DNA from: Chitinophaga sp. E66
Lineage (GTDB): Bacteria > Bacteroidota > Bacteroidia > Chitinophagales > Chitinophagaceae
NCBI GenBank assembly: GCA_019285755.1
Contig: CP079103.1
Span: 1,116,001-1,180,000 of the forward strand
Length of the DNA stretch: 64,000 nt
Direction: 5' to 3'
Shown here: positions 1 through 10,994 of the stretch, piece by piece
Position numbering within the stretch: the first letter of the stretch is position 1
How the letters are laid out: the number at the start of each line of letters is the position of its first letter
The notes under the pieces: generated by a model
Told to the model about the DNA's origin: nothing
Seen by the model: only the letters and a program-made list of their open reading frames with translations
Databases searched by the model: none
Position numbers and translations under genes: made by a program

Positions 1-3000
1 CGACCACGAAATACATTCCCGACCGCAGTTTGGCAGCAGGAATGTACAGGTTGCCCTGCGCTTCGGTCATCAACTGGCGGTACATCGTTCTGCCGAAGAT
101 ATCGACAACCGTCAGTTCCATCTCATTACCGGCCGGGATTACATATTTCACACGGAAACCCTCCTGCGCCGGGTTCGGATAAATCCACAGCGACTCCTGC
201 TGGCAGCCACCAGGATGGTGAACTTTGCCGTGCAACCAGACACGGCATCCGTTACGGTTACGGTGTATGTGCCGGGAGGCCGTTGGTGAAGATCCTCGGT
301 GGTGGACTTATCGGACCAGAGATACTGGTAATTCCCGCTGCCGCCGCTGACGGTGATGTTGATATTGCCGTCTTCGTCTGCGGTACCGATGATCCGCAGG
401 TTATTAGGCGTGCCGCCCAGGTTGACCGTCTGCGTATTGTCGAAGTTCGCAGGGCCGGTTACCCGGACGATGTAGGCCCCGGGTGCAAGGTTCCGGAATG
501 CAGGATCATGGGCGCCGGCAGGGTTGGTTTGTCCGTTGATCGAGAAACTATAATCAGCGGGATTGCCCTGGCTGAGATTTACCAGGATTATTCCGTTCGC
601 CCCGCAGGCGGCGTTTGTTAGTGTGAAGGTGATGGTTGTGTTGTTGGTACGCGTAATCACGAATGTTTTCCGCATAGTACAACCGATATTCACGTCTGTG
701 ACATCCACCCAGTAATTGCCGTCGGGCAGACCAGCGACATCCTGCGTGGTTGCGTTGGTAGACCAGAGGTAAGTGTAATCCCCGCTGCCATTAGTGACGG
801 TAACATCGATGTTGCCGGTTTGCGCGTTGACCTGTCCTGTCACTTCCATCTCGTTCATCCATCCGTCAACGATCACTTGTTCATCCTTTCTGTAGTTATT
901 CGCACCGGAAACGATGATGTCATAAATGCCGCCCTGCAGATTCCGGAAAACAGGATTGTTGGCGCCTGCAGGATTGAGCACGCCATTGATGAAGAACTGG
1001 TAAGGTGCTGCGCTTACACCAGTTGTCGTAACGGTGATGATGCCTCCTGTCGCGCAATCTGCCGGTGTGGTGGCAACGGTGACATCCGGCCCGGTACGGG
1101 CGATCACGAAGTTCATGGCGATCACGCATTTAGAATCGCGGTCGGTTACTTCCAGGTGATAATTGCCGGAAGCAAGGCCATGAAGATCCTCTCTTATGGA
1201 GCCATTCGACCACAGGTAGGTATATCTGCCGCTGCCCCGCTCATCGTGATGTCGATGTCGCCGTGGTGATTGTTTACTGTGTTGCCGATCGACATATTAT
1301 TCATGAGGCCGCCTACGGTTACGTCCTGTGTAAAATCCAGTCCGCCGTTTCCGGTAACGCGGATCGTGTATGTACCGGGTATCAGTTGGTTGAAAACGTT
1401 ATTATCCGCGCCGGAAGGGTTGGCAACACCATCGATGAAATACCGGTAGCCGCCTGTACCACCGGTTACGGTGGCGGTGATGGTGCCATAGATCAGGCAA
1501 TTCGCGTTTCTGACGGCAAACGTCACGGCGCCGGCACGCGCTACGGTTGCGGTGAGCCGCAGGGTGCAACCGCGGGTATTGTCGGTAACGAGCACCTCAT
1601 AAGTGCCGGAAGGCACATTGCTGAGGTCTTGTGTTGTTGCGCCGTTAGACCACTGATAGGTGTAATTGCCGCTGCCGGTGGTCATGGTCAGATCCACGTT
1701 GCCGGCTGCATTATCGACCTGCAGGGCGCCTTGTATACCGGGTGTTCCGGGTATCACAACGGTCTCAATATATACAAACCCATTGTCGCCTTCTATCCGG
1801 ACATCCCACGTGCCCTGGGGAACATTTTCAAAGAGAGGGCTGGTCTGCCAGGCGGAATTCGCAAAGCGGAACCGGTAATTACTGGTACCGCCGATGATGC
1901 TTTTTACTTCAATTTTACCCCTGCCGCCGCAGAGCGCCGGCTGCGTTTCTATGGTCACGTCGGCAACAGGGCTGCCGCTCAGGTAAATATCATCGACCTG
2001 CACATGTGATCCCAATGTTGGGAGCCTTTCAGCCAGGAGCCCCATCCAGGCGATCTTGCTGGCATCGATAGTGGAATTGCGGAGCAGATCGGCGATAGGG
2101 ATCCGCACCTGCTGGTAATTACCGGTAAATGAAGTGAGGTATCCGCCTGCTTTCAGGTTCAAGGATTGCGTGCTTTCGCCGAAACGGTCTTTGAAATATA
2201 TCTGCAGGTCAAAATCCTGCCTGCCGCCGCCATTGGGCACCAGAATGGAGAAATTCAGGTATCGCTTAGGCCGGAAGTCGATCATCCGGGCATCATTGAA
2301 CTCCGCAAAGTCCCAGGTCACATAGGCATAAGGCTCCGGTCCGGGCTGCAGGTGCGCGCGCATGCTAATGGGGGCTTTGTTGCCACCGGTCTGTGCCACG
2401 AAGATCCGGGATTCCGGATTGCTGGTGCCGCCTGCCAAAGGTATCCCCTCGTTCTTCGTATCGCCGTCCCAAATGATGTCGGATGTTGCGCGGGCCCAAA
2501 CGGTATAGTTCGCGGAAGCCTGGGCGGTATTGCCTTTTGCATCTGTGGCGGTAATATTGAAAGTGCGCGGCCCCGCGGGAGCATTGCCCATTACGACGAA
2601 TGAAGCTTCATAACGGCCGTTGATCAGCGCCATGGGATGATTGTTCGCGCCTTCTATGGAAGACAAGTCCACCGTGAGGTTGGAAAGGTCATTATTCGGG
2701 TCGGTAGCTGCCGCGCTGAGTTGGACCTGCGTAGTGCCATCCGCGAAACCGGCTGCCGGTGTAATGCGCACATCGCTGATCACGGGCGCACCGCGGGGTT
2801 ATCGTACGGCACTGCGCGGATATCGTCTATCCATACTTCAAAGCCATCCTGTGCGGTGTTGACGAGGAAGTTGAACTGCCAAAGGCGGGTAAGATCAAAA
2901 TTGGATCCGGTGAACAGGTCGGTGAAAGGGATCTTTACTTTTGTGAACTGGTTGGGGCTGAAGGAGGAGATGTAGCCCCTGGCTTTGAGGTTCACGGTGT

Positions 3001-5245
3001 TGGATACGTTCATATTGGCGCTGGCGTCTCTCACGCTGAGTTCTATATCTGCATATGCCGGAGCGTTGGAACGGATATAGAATTCGAGGTAGCCGAACTC
3101 GCTGACATCACGGGCGCCGCCCGCGTTGGGATCGATGCGCCAGGTCATGAGGCTCCAGTAATTCGGATCATGTTTGAAGCGCATGTACAGGCTGCCAGGG
3201 TCCGTATTGCCGCCGGTCGTTCTCCGCTCGATCAGCTGCGTACCTGCAGTCTGGTCAACCGCGTCATTGAATCGTTCGCCTTCACCTGTCCGGATGGCAT
3301 CACCGTTCCAGATATCGGTAGAGGGAGGTCGCGTATCACACGGTAGGAGACATTCGACTTTACACCATGTCCGGCAGCGTCTACCGCTGAAATTTCGAAT
3401 GTTTTAAGCCCGGACGCCGTATTAGCTGGTACGGTATAAGTAATGGAGTACTTATCACCGTTGCGTACCAGTGGTGTGGTGGCGCTGCCGCCAACGGAAC
3501 TGAGATCTATCGTAGGCGGGCGCATATCGTTGTCGGAGTCGGTGATCGTCGCGGATACGGTGAACTGCGCATTACCGTCCGAATAACCGATAGCAGGCGT
3601 GATTTTGAGATCGGTGATATAGGGGTATACCGTCAGGTCGGTCTCCGACAACACGAGGTGATACACCGTCATCGGCGGGAGTTTCACCTGGAAGGAGTTG
3701 TTCGCCACCTGGCGGACATCTTCGATCCGGCGGATCTGGGGCTGTTCCGGTCTACGGCATATACCGTGGCGCTGCGGTACTGGCGGGCGCCGGAAAAAGC
3801 CACCGTTGCCACGATCGTATCGGCATAGCTGCGGTTGATGGCGATGGCGTGCATAAACTGATCACTATTGGCATCAACGGAAGCATACACGGCACTCACA
3901 TTGCGGTTGTCCGTCTGTGCGCGGACAGCCGTATTGCCGTATTTACCACCGTTGCCGTCATAGTTGCAGAACAGGTCGAAGCCGGTCTGGATATAGCCGG
4001 TGATGGCGCCCCAGTATGTAGCCAGGTAAACGTTATTGATCCCGAAGGCGCCCAGCGCATCGGCCTGTGCGATGGTGCCGGATACGTGGCTGGTTCCCCG
4101 AAGCTATATTCCGTAATCCCCAGTTTGGTCCCTGCATAATATGTACCGATCATTTCATGCAGCCGCGGCAATACCGGGAAGATGCCTCCGTTGGAAGCTT
4201 CCTGCACCCAGGTATTTTCGTGGTATGAATCATCCCACAGCGAACGCGACATCTCGATACGCCCGCGCACGGAGTTTTCGTCATTATAATCGTCGAATGG
4301 CGAGATGCCGCCGTAGTCGTCGTTCTCCTGCGGGTACCAATGTACATCCAGTACATCGAGCAGACGCTTGTTGGCCGCTTCCCCTCGCTCTTTCATTTTG
4401 GCGAGATAATAGTGGAGGAACAGCTCATAAGGCCCGCGTACCTGATCCCAGTCGGGCGCAAATTGCAGGTTCTGATAGCCGTATATCCCCAGAGCGCAGG
4501 ACCATACACCTCCGCAGTGGGGTCCATTTCCTTGATGAGCTCCGCTGTTTCGTAGGACTTGTTCATGAGGTAATTGACCGACACCCCGTATGCCCGAACA
4601 ACCGCGAATGCGTGTCGAACCACAGGCAGGGCTCGTTATCAAGGGAATATGCTTTGATCCCGGTAGCGGTATTGCTGCGCCCGAACTTATTCAGCAGGAA
4701 ATGCAGCTCTTCATCGACATACACTTCGTTGTCATTGATATTTGGCGTCAGGGATAGCCCGCCGCCCGGTTTGCGGGTCAGGACGTTTGCCCACCGGGCA
4801 GAAGGGGCGGCCTGGCTTTCCGATACCGTGCCATTCTTGTCTTTTGCTACATACCCTGCCATGGGAAGCGTAGCGAGAGAATAGGCGCCCTGCTGGAGCG
4901 ACTGATTGTGGAAAGCGACAACGGCCGCGCCGGGCACGTTGTATTGGTCCTCCGGCGTGTTCCACTGAGCCGGTACCCAGTCGTCGCTATGGTGGACCCA
5001 GTCGCGCCCGGCATTGCTGGCGTTGGTCTCCCAGTTATAGCTGGTGAGCCGGTTGCCGCCCATCCTTTTGGCGGGCGCATGGGGTAATGGTCGTTGGTTC
5101 CGTAGATCAACGGATTGATCGGTTTCCTGTTTGGGGCAGATGCATCGATGGTGAACCTGACATTGTGTGTGGCCTGTCCTCGTACCTGTACTGTTGCATA
5201 CAGGACCAGCACGATGCAGGCCGCAAGGGAGTAGAATGGTTTCAT
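1..5245 (-). CDS. Secreted GH44 glucanase with CBM-like and SprB-repeat modules and T9SS sorting tail (3' end outside window)
   Basis: Predicted extracellular endo-beta-1,4-glucanase/xyloglucanase. The start at 5245 gives a signal peptide (MKPFYSLAACIVLVLYATVQ). The GH44 domain (about 5170-3900) shows INPLIYGTN, GGNRLTSYNWETNASNAG, the acid/base Glu in YSLDNEP and the nucleophile Glu in GITEYSFGE. It is followed by Ig-like stretches and two jelly-roll, CBM-like modules (about 3180-2790 and 2330-1980). Then come four alternating pairs of a roughly 75-aa Cys/Gly module and an SprB repeat (YxWSxxxTTxDL, GxYxVxVTD motifs). The C-terminus at 1-200 (IYPNPAQEGF, VDIFGR, GMYFVV) is a type A T9SS sorting domain. 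The reading frame breaks near 5065, 4620, 4480, 4085, 3800, 3235, 2790, 1230 and 170, in line with the window-wide base losses. More than 1740 aa; it runs off the left edge. GH44 assignment is firm; the substrate is inferred. Confidence 0.88.
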
Positions 5246-5570
5246 GAGAGATGGTTGAGGTCAATAAAACGTTCCGCAGAACGCATGGAGCTCGTTAGGT
5301 ATAATGAAATAATTAAATGCAAATTACATGGATTGAAGGGGGCAACGGAGGGGCTTTTGCCGGGTTGTCGTATTTCGTGTCTGAATCATACCGGTATAAG
5401 ACCGAAGCGACATATGGCCCGGTTGAGTATTTGAAGCGGCGTAATCCTTTGGATACCAAGGACGAACTAATCACAATTCGCTGAATACCCATCAATTCCC
5501 GGAAATGTTTTTTCTTTATGCTCCGGAAATGGAACGCGCTTTGCAGTAACCGGCCGGCAATTTTGGGATT

Positions 5571-6557
5571 ATGACGTTATTACAAGTTTCAGATATATCG
5601 AAGAAAGACAAACTGGGATTCGAGTTGCAGCCATTGTCTTTTAGTGTGGAGCGTGGACAGAAGGTCGCTATCATGGGCGCCTCCGGATCAGGGAAAAGCA
5701 CCCTGCTGCGGATCATCGCCGGGTGGGGGCAACCCGATGGGGAACGGTGCTGTTTGAAGGCGAAAGTCTGGGGCCCGGATTACCGCCTCATTCCCGGCCA
5801 TCCCGGCATAGCATACCTTTCACAACATTACGAGCTGCGCAACAACTACCGCGTGGAAGAACTGCTGGGGTACGCCAATCAACTGACCGACGATGAAGCC
5901 AACCGCCTGTTCGAGATATGCCGCATCAGCCACCTGCTCAAAAGAAAGACCGATCAGCTTTCAGGCGGGGAGAAGACGCATCGCCCTGGCGCGGTTGCTC
6001 GTCACCAAACCGAAGCTCCTGTTGCTGGATGAACCTTATTCCAACCTTGACCTCATTCATACCCACATACTCAAATCCGTAATCCATGAACTGGGCGAGG
6101 CATATGGCATCACCAGCCTCCTCGTGTCACACGACCCGGACGATGTGCTCTCCTGGGCGGATCACCTGATCGTTCTCCGCGACGGCCAGCTCGTGCAGCA
6201 GGGAACGCCGGCCGAAGTATACAGCAAGCCCGCGGACATATACGCCGCAGGGCTCCTGGGCGATTACCAGCTCTTTCCTCCGGATAAAGCAAAGTCTTTG
6301 CGCTGATGCCGGGGATCGTCATCAACGGGCGCCGCAGCCTCGTGGTGCGGCCGGAGCAATTCAGGCTGGTAGATAATGGCAGCGAAGCCATCAGGGGAGT
6401 CGTGAAAGAAGTGCGCTTCGGCGGCAGCTATCACGATGTGGTGGTGGAAGTGCCCGGCAACCTGCTCAGCGTTCGCATGATAAGGCCTTCCTGCCAGGCG
6501 GGCGATGCCGTATTCGTGGCTTTGCCTTCCAAGGGGATATGGTTCCTGCCTTCCTGA
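5571..6557 (+). CDS. ABC transporter ATP-binding protein, PotA/FbpC-like with C-terminal TOBE domain
   Basis: Cytoplasmic ATPase of an importer of the spermidine/putrescine or ferric-iron type. Visible motifs are Walker A GASGSGKST (about residue 36), signature LSGGE, Walker B LLLLDEPYSNLD and switch His in SHD. The last 85 residues (RRSLVVRPEQFRLV, RFGGSYHDVVVEV) form a TOBE substrate-regulation domain. The frame breaks at about 5975, right after LSGGE, and at about 6300, where an artificial stop separates the ATPase from the TOBE part. Restored length is about 328 aa, normal for the family. No permease or binding protein lies nearby, so the substrate cannot be named. Its stop is 3 bp from the end of the convergent gluconolactonase gene. 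Confidence 0.85.
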
Positions 6558-6560
6558 GCG

Positions 6561-7447
6561 TTATTCCGCTCCCTTCACTTTCATTTGTACGGTGTACACC
6601 GCTGTTGACGCGGTGAGGAACAGCACGTTCCTTTTCTTGCCGCCGAAGCAGGCGTTGGCGGTCCATTTTTCAGGTACATCGATATGCCCGATCTGCTGCC
6701 CTTGCGGGTTGTAGATGAATACCCCATTCCCGCATAGATAGAGATTGCCGCGCTCGTCGAGGGTAATACCGTCACCGCCTTTGTTGGTAAACAGGATGCG
6801 GTTGCCGAGCTTGCCGCCGGGGAGGATGTCGTACCGGTAGATCTTGTCGCCGCCGATGTCCGCCACGTAGAGGAACTTCCGTCCGGCGTGCCTACGATGC
6901 CGTTTGGCTTTACGATGTCATCCGCCACGATCTCCGGCGTGTTTGATCCGGGTTGTAACCGGTATACCCGCATCGCTTCGATGTCGGGCTTCTGGCGGGC
7001 CCAGTAGTTGCGTTGGTAGTAAGGATCGGTGAAGTAAATGTCGCCATTGGGGTGGATCCAGAGATCATTAGGGCCATTGAGTTTCTTTCCCTCGAAATTA
7101 TCCATCAGTACGGTATGCCCGCCTTTCGGTGAAAAGGACCACAGTTCGTTGTCTGCATCCGCGCAGGCCAGGATATTCCCTTTCTTATCGACATACAGGC
7201 CGTTGGACCGGCCGCTCTTATCGCTGAACAGTTTCAGTTTGCCTTTGGTGTCGAAGATCCAGATGGCGTTGTTGGGCTGATCGGTGAAGTAGATATTGCC
7301 TTTGCGGTCGGGCGCGGGGCCTTCCGTGAATTTGAATTGATTGGAGACTAGCACCGGTTTGGCGCCGTCGGCCACGAGGAGGTGCAAGGAATCGGACTGG
7401 GCATTGGCGGACAGGCCTGCCAGTAAGAGGAGGGCGGCTAGTTTCAT
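6561..7447 (-). CDS. Exported SMP-30/gluconolactonase/LRE-like beta-propeller protein
   Basis: Six-bladed propeller hydrolase family that opens sugar lactones or related esters. The start at 7447 gives a clean signal peptide (MKLAALLLLAGLSANAQ); an in-frame ATG seven codons upstream would spoil it. Blade motifs are FTEGPAPDRKGNIYFTD, NGPNDLWIHPNGDIYFTD, KPNGIVGTPDG and GDGITLDERGNLYLCG; the Asn and Asp in GPND and in the last motif are the usual metal ligands. One frame break at about 6880. It follows the thioredoxin gene by 46 bp on the same strand and may be read from the same transcript. The exact substrate cannot be told from sequence; glucono-1,5-lactonase is only one possibility. Confidence 0.83.
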
Positions 7448-7492
7448 GTGGAATCGTATTTCCGTCAAGATAATAAAAAGCCGGTACCTTTC

Positions 7493-7791
7493 CTATGCCG
7501 AGGCGGATTGCAGCTGCCGGAGCAGGCTGCTCTTATCGATCATACCGGCGTGCCGCCATACTACCTGTCCTTTCCGGAAGATGATGAACGTAGGCACGGC
7601 GCTCACGTTGAAATGCTGCGCGGCCTGCTGGTTCTTATCGATGTTCACTTTAACGACCCTGGCTTTCCCTTCCACGGCCTGTGCCACTTCTTTGATGACG
7701 GGCGTCATGGCGTGGCAGGGTTGGCACCAGTCGGCGTAAAAGTCTACCAGCACGGGTTGCTCGAATGGATCAGATCGTTGAATGCGCTCAT
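7493..7791 (-). CDS. Thioredoxin
   Basis: Small thiol-disulfide reductase of about 98 aa. The active site is WCQPC (canonical WCGPC with Gly to Gln), within LVDFYADWCQPCHAMTP; the cis-Pro loop is VSAVPTFIIF. The ATG at 7791 (MSAFNDLIH) is chosen because it lies 9 bp after the DsbA-like gene and supplies the missing first beta strand. One base appears lost at about 7755 in a CCC run, which otherwise creates a stop before LVDFYADW. It is the third gene of a peroxiredoxin, DsbA-like, thioredoxin series and could regenerate the peroxiredoxin. Confidence 0.85.
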
Positions 7792-7800
7792 ATACTTGTA

Positions 7801-8316
7801 TTAAAAAGTGAGGGAAGCCATCATCGATTCTTCGTCATAGCTGCCGTTGTATTTTTGTCCGTTGATAAAGAAGGACGGCGTACCGTTCACCCCGCTTCTG
7901 ACGCCGCTTTCGAAGTCTGCATCTACTTTCTCTTCCAGTGCCGGATCTTGTATATCGTTACGGAATTGTTCGATGTCGAGACCGATATCTTTTGCGATGC
8001 CGAAGAGGTTTTCTACGGAGAGGAATTGTTGGTTTTGGAATATGCCGTGATGCATTTCCCAGAACTTGCCCTGCCTGCCTGCGGCCTCCGCCGCCACTGC
8101 CGCGGCTTTAGCCATGGGATGGGATTCCGATAGTGGGAAGTGCCGGTATATGAAACGCAGGCCGTTGCCCATTTTCTTCACGATATCTTCCACGGCGGGA
8201 TATGCTTTCCCGCAATGGGAGCATTGAAAATCGCCGTATTCCACCAGTGTAACGGGCGCTCCTTCCGTGCCCCGCGCATGATCCTGCGGGCCGGGAGGCG
8301 GTGTGAGTTTTGCCAT
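7801..8316 (-). CDS. DsbA-family thiol oxidoreductase (thioredoxin_4 type)
   Basis: Intact 171-aa protein. The redox motif is CSHC in EYGDFQCSHCGKAYP (residues about 27-41); the insert holds FIYRHFPLSESHPMA, and the cis-Pro loop is GVNGTPSFFING. This is the DSBA-like/Thioredoxin_4 family, which oxidises or isomerises thiols. No signal peptide is visible, so it appears cytoplasmic, unlike classical DsbA. It lies between the peroxiredoxin (upstream) and thioredoxin (9 bp downstream), suggesting a peroxide and thiol defence operon. No frame break. Confidence 0.88.
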   Translation of the reverse strand: MAKLTPPPGPQDHARGTEGAPVTLVEYGDFQCSHCGKAYPAVEDIVKKMGNGLRFIYRHFPLSESHPMAKAAAVAAEAAGRQGKFWEMHHGIFQNQQFLSVENLFGIAKDIGLDIEQFRNDIQDPALEEKVDADFESGVRSGVNGTPSFFINGQKYNGSYDEESMMASLTF

Positions 8317-8331
8317 AGCGGGTATTTATTT

Positions 8332-8786
8332 TTAGCCTGAATTTTCTCCAGCGCGTCCAGGATGCCGTCTGCCCCGGGATTAACAGCGGGAGGCGATAAA
8401 AAGTTCCAGCGGATGATCCCGTTCCCGTCTATCACATACAATGCCCTGTGACATTGCCCTTCCTTATCGTCGTGCCTCATATGCCTTCGCAACGGCGCCC
8501 TTGGGCTCAAAATCGGCCAGCAGGGGAAAGTGCAGGTTGCGCGACTGCGTATACGCCATATGGCACCATTTGCTGTCTACCGAAATCCCCAGGATCGCCG
8601 CGTTTTGTTTGCGGAACAGTTGGAGCATCTCGTTATAGAGCGACATCTGGTCGCCGCAAACAGGGCTCCAGTCTGCCGGGTAGAAAGCCAGGATGAGGTT
8701 CTTTCCTGAAAGTCCTGCAGCGTATATCGCTGGTCGGGCGTGGAGTAGAGATTAAAGTCGGGCGCTGGGGTGCCAATCGTTAACAT
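8332..8786 (-). CDS. Peroxiredoxin (AhpC/TSA family)
   Basis: Thiol peroxidase reducing hydroperoxides. The N-terminus is MLTIGTPAPDFNLYST; the peroxidatic Cys lies in FYPADWSPVCGDQMSLYNEM once the frame is restored at about 8700. Next come the conserved ILGISVDSKWCHMAYTQ and the LYVIDGNGIIRW strand; a second break lies at about 8470. In the last readable frame the protein would run into the next gene. The alternative frame stops at TAA (8332-8334), 12 bp before the DsbA-like ATG, so I place the end there and assume one more lost base near the C-terminus. First gene of the redox cluster. Confidence 0.8.
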
Positions 8787-8840
8787 GCCGCATGATTTTA
8801 TGACAGAAATCGGGTTTTACAATCCAGGTAAATGTACGAC

Positions 8841-8848
8841 CAAAAGTA
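8841..8848 (-). promoter_or_regulatory. Putative Bacteroidota -7 box for the redox cluster
   Basis: Minus-strand TACTTTTG fits TAnnTTTG and lies about 55 nt upstream of the peroxiredoxin ATG. The upstream -33 element was not clearly identified. Confidence 0.4.
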
Positions 8849-8894
8849 TACCGGCATTTTCATTGCCGTCTATTATGCGTTGTTTTCCACGATG

Positions 8895-10779
8895 TTACCA
8901 TCCTATCCCGTAATCCTCGCCGTGATTGCTGCTGCCGCCCCACAGCGACCTGTGCAGGGTATCGAAGAAGATGGCGTTGATGGGCCCGCTGGTCCTGGCG
9001 GCGTAACTGAGCATATAACCCATGGCCTCCAGCGCCCGGCGCGTGCTGTCGGGCGTGCTGCCCGCCACCAGGATGCTCCCGGAACGGGGAACCCTGTCCT
9101 TCACGGCCGTTCCTCCGAGCGACAGCCACAACTGGTTGCTGTTGATGTTGGCCGCTTCGGTGGCCTGCTGCACCGTCATCCCGAATTCCACCACGTTGAG
9201 GAAGAACTGCAACAGGTTCTGGTCCTGCGTGTCGCCGCCCTGTACGGCGAACGACAGGAAAGGTTTCCCGTCTTTCAGCGCCAGTGAGGGCGTCAGTGTT
9301 ACCCGGGGCCGCTTGCCGGGTGCGATGACGTTGAATGGGTTCATTACCGAATCCAGCACGAAGCTCTGCGCCCGCTGGCTCATGCCTACTCCCGTACGCC
9401 CTGCGATGCAGGCTGGCAGCCATCCGCCGGAGGGCGTGATGGAGACTACCCATCCTTCCGCGTCTGCCGCCTCCACGCTGGTGGTGCCGCGCCAGAGGCG
9501 GTCGTTGTATGCGCTGTCTGCCCGTTGATACGCGACGGCATCATGCTTCGGAACGAAATGCCCCGGTTGCTGGATGTTCGTATCGGCCAGTGCGGGCCTT
9601 ACGTCCAGGAACCGCTTCCAGGGGTTGCGGCCGTCCTGGAAAGGGTAGGGGTCGCCCGGTTGCACGTCGGGCGTATTGCGGTTGGGGTCTATTATGGCGG
9701 CGCGCTGGCGGGCGTAGGCTTTGCTGAGCAGTCCACGGATCGGGGCTGCAGGGAGCCGTAAGGATCGCCGTAGTAAAAGTCGCGGTCTGCAAAGCTGAGG
9801 TTCATGGCCTGGTAGACCGTGTGGATGTATTGCGGGAGTTGTATCCCATCGCTTTCAGATCGAAGTTTTCGAGGATGTTGAGGGCTTGCAGCATCATGGG
9901 GCCCTGCGTCCACTCGCGCAGTTTGTAGACATCGATGCCTTTGTAACTGACATGAACCGGCTCTTCCTGTATAACTTTCCAGTTGGCGAGGTCCTGCATG
10001 GTAACGAGGCCTCCCTGTTCGCGGGCGCCCCGTACATATTCCTGGGCGATATCCCCTTTGTAGAAGCGGTCGTACGCGGCCATAATGGCTTCCTTTCGGG
10101 ATTTGCCGGCCCGCAGCGCCGCCGTTTCGGCGTCTACCATTTTCTGCAGGGTCGCCAGCAGATCGGCCTGCACGAAAATCTCGCCCGCTTCGGGCGCTTC
10201 GCGTTGTTGGCCGGCGTGCGTAAGGAAAACTTTCGCGCTGTAAGGCCATTGCTTGATCCACGATTTGCCCCGTTCGATGCTGTTGGCCGTTTGTGCGTCT
10301 ATCGGGTAACCTGCCGCCATTTCCATCGCGGGCTGTAAAACTTCTTTTAGGCTTTTGGTACCGTATTCAGACAACATGAAGCAGATACCTCCGGGCGTAC
10401 CGGGCGTTACGGCGGAGAGTGGGCCGTATTCCGGCGGGAAGGCGTAGCCTTTGCTTTTGTAGAACGCGGCGGTGGCGCCGGTGGGTGCTACGCCGAGGGC
10501 GTTGATGGCGATCACCTTCCCGGTTTTGGGATGATAAATGAGCGCCTGTGTTTCCCCGCCCCAGCTGAGAACATCCCACATCGTGCAGGTGGCGGCCAGC
10601 ATAGCGCAGGCGGCATCAATGGCATTGCCGCCTCTCTGGAAGAGCGCGGCGCCTGCCGTAGCGGCCAGCGGTTTGCCGGTAATGGCCATCCAGTGGCGGC
10701 CGTGGAGCGGAGGCTTTTGGGTTTGCTGTGCCGTGGCAGTGGCAGTCAGCAGCAAAAGCAGGATCAGGAAACGTTGCAT
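8895..10779 (-). CDS. Gamma-glutamyltransferase family protein (Ntn hydrolase), exported
   Basis: Family members cleave or transfer the gamma-glutamyl group of glutathione and related amides after autoprocessing. The start at 10779 gives signal peptide MQRFLILLLLLTATATAQQ. The N-terminal half shows HWMAITGKPLAATAG, GGNAIDAACAMLAA, SAVTPGTPGGICFM and KLREWTQGPMMLQALN. The catalytic Thr after the autoprocessing site lies in GTTSVEAADAEGWVVS, followed by PSGGW and a small-subunit segment ending EDYGIGW. Frames break at about 9845, 9720 and 9660. About 628 aa, normal size. The Thr motif differs from canonical TTH(F/V)SVVD, so a cephalosporin acylase or other GGT-like activity is possible. Confidence 0.82.
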
Positions 10780-10810
10780 ATAGGCTAATTTAATCAATGC
10801 CACTGGAAAA

Positions 10811-10848
10811 GTATAAAGCCGATTCGTTGTTTTTAACCGGCTTTATAC
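10811..10848. repeat. Perfect 11-bp inverted repeat, possible terminator or operator
   Basis: GTATAAAGCCG and its exact complement CGGCTTTATAC are separated by 16 nt. It lies between the GGT start and the desaturase terminator. On the minus strand the second arm is followed by a short TTTT, so it may be a weak second terminator, or a protein-binding site upstream of ggt. Confidence 0.45.
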
Positions 10849-10948
10849 AATCCCGCGCCTGCGCTCCTCGCCGATTCTATACTGGCGTTTGCATCTGAAA
10901 AAATCGGTAGCGTAATCCAGTACCATGACCTGCCAGGAATCAATACAT

Positions 10949-10979
10949 AAAAAAATCCCCTCAACCGAGGGGATTTTCA
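10949..10979 (-). terminator. Rho-independent terminator of the desaturase gene
   Basis: Stem AATCCCCTC/GAGGGGATT with a 4-nt loop (AACC). On the minus strand it is followed by seven T, and a shorter T run exists on the plus strand. It lies just after the desaturase stop. Confidence 0.85.
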
Positions 10980-10994
10980 ATTTCGTTTATGCCG

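Noticed and set aside
6306..6557. Separate small gene after the ABC ATPase
   Set aside because: It is the TOBE domain of the same protein, split off by a lost base near 6300.
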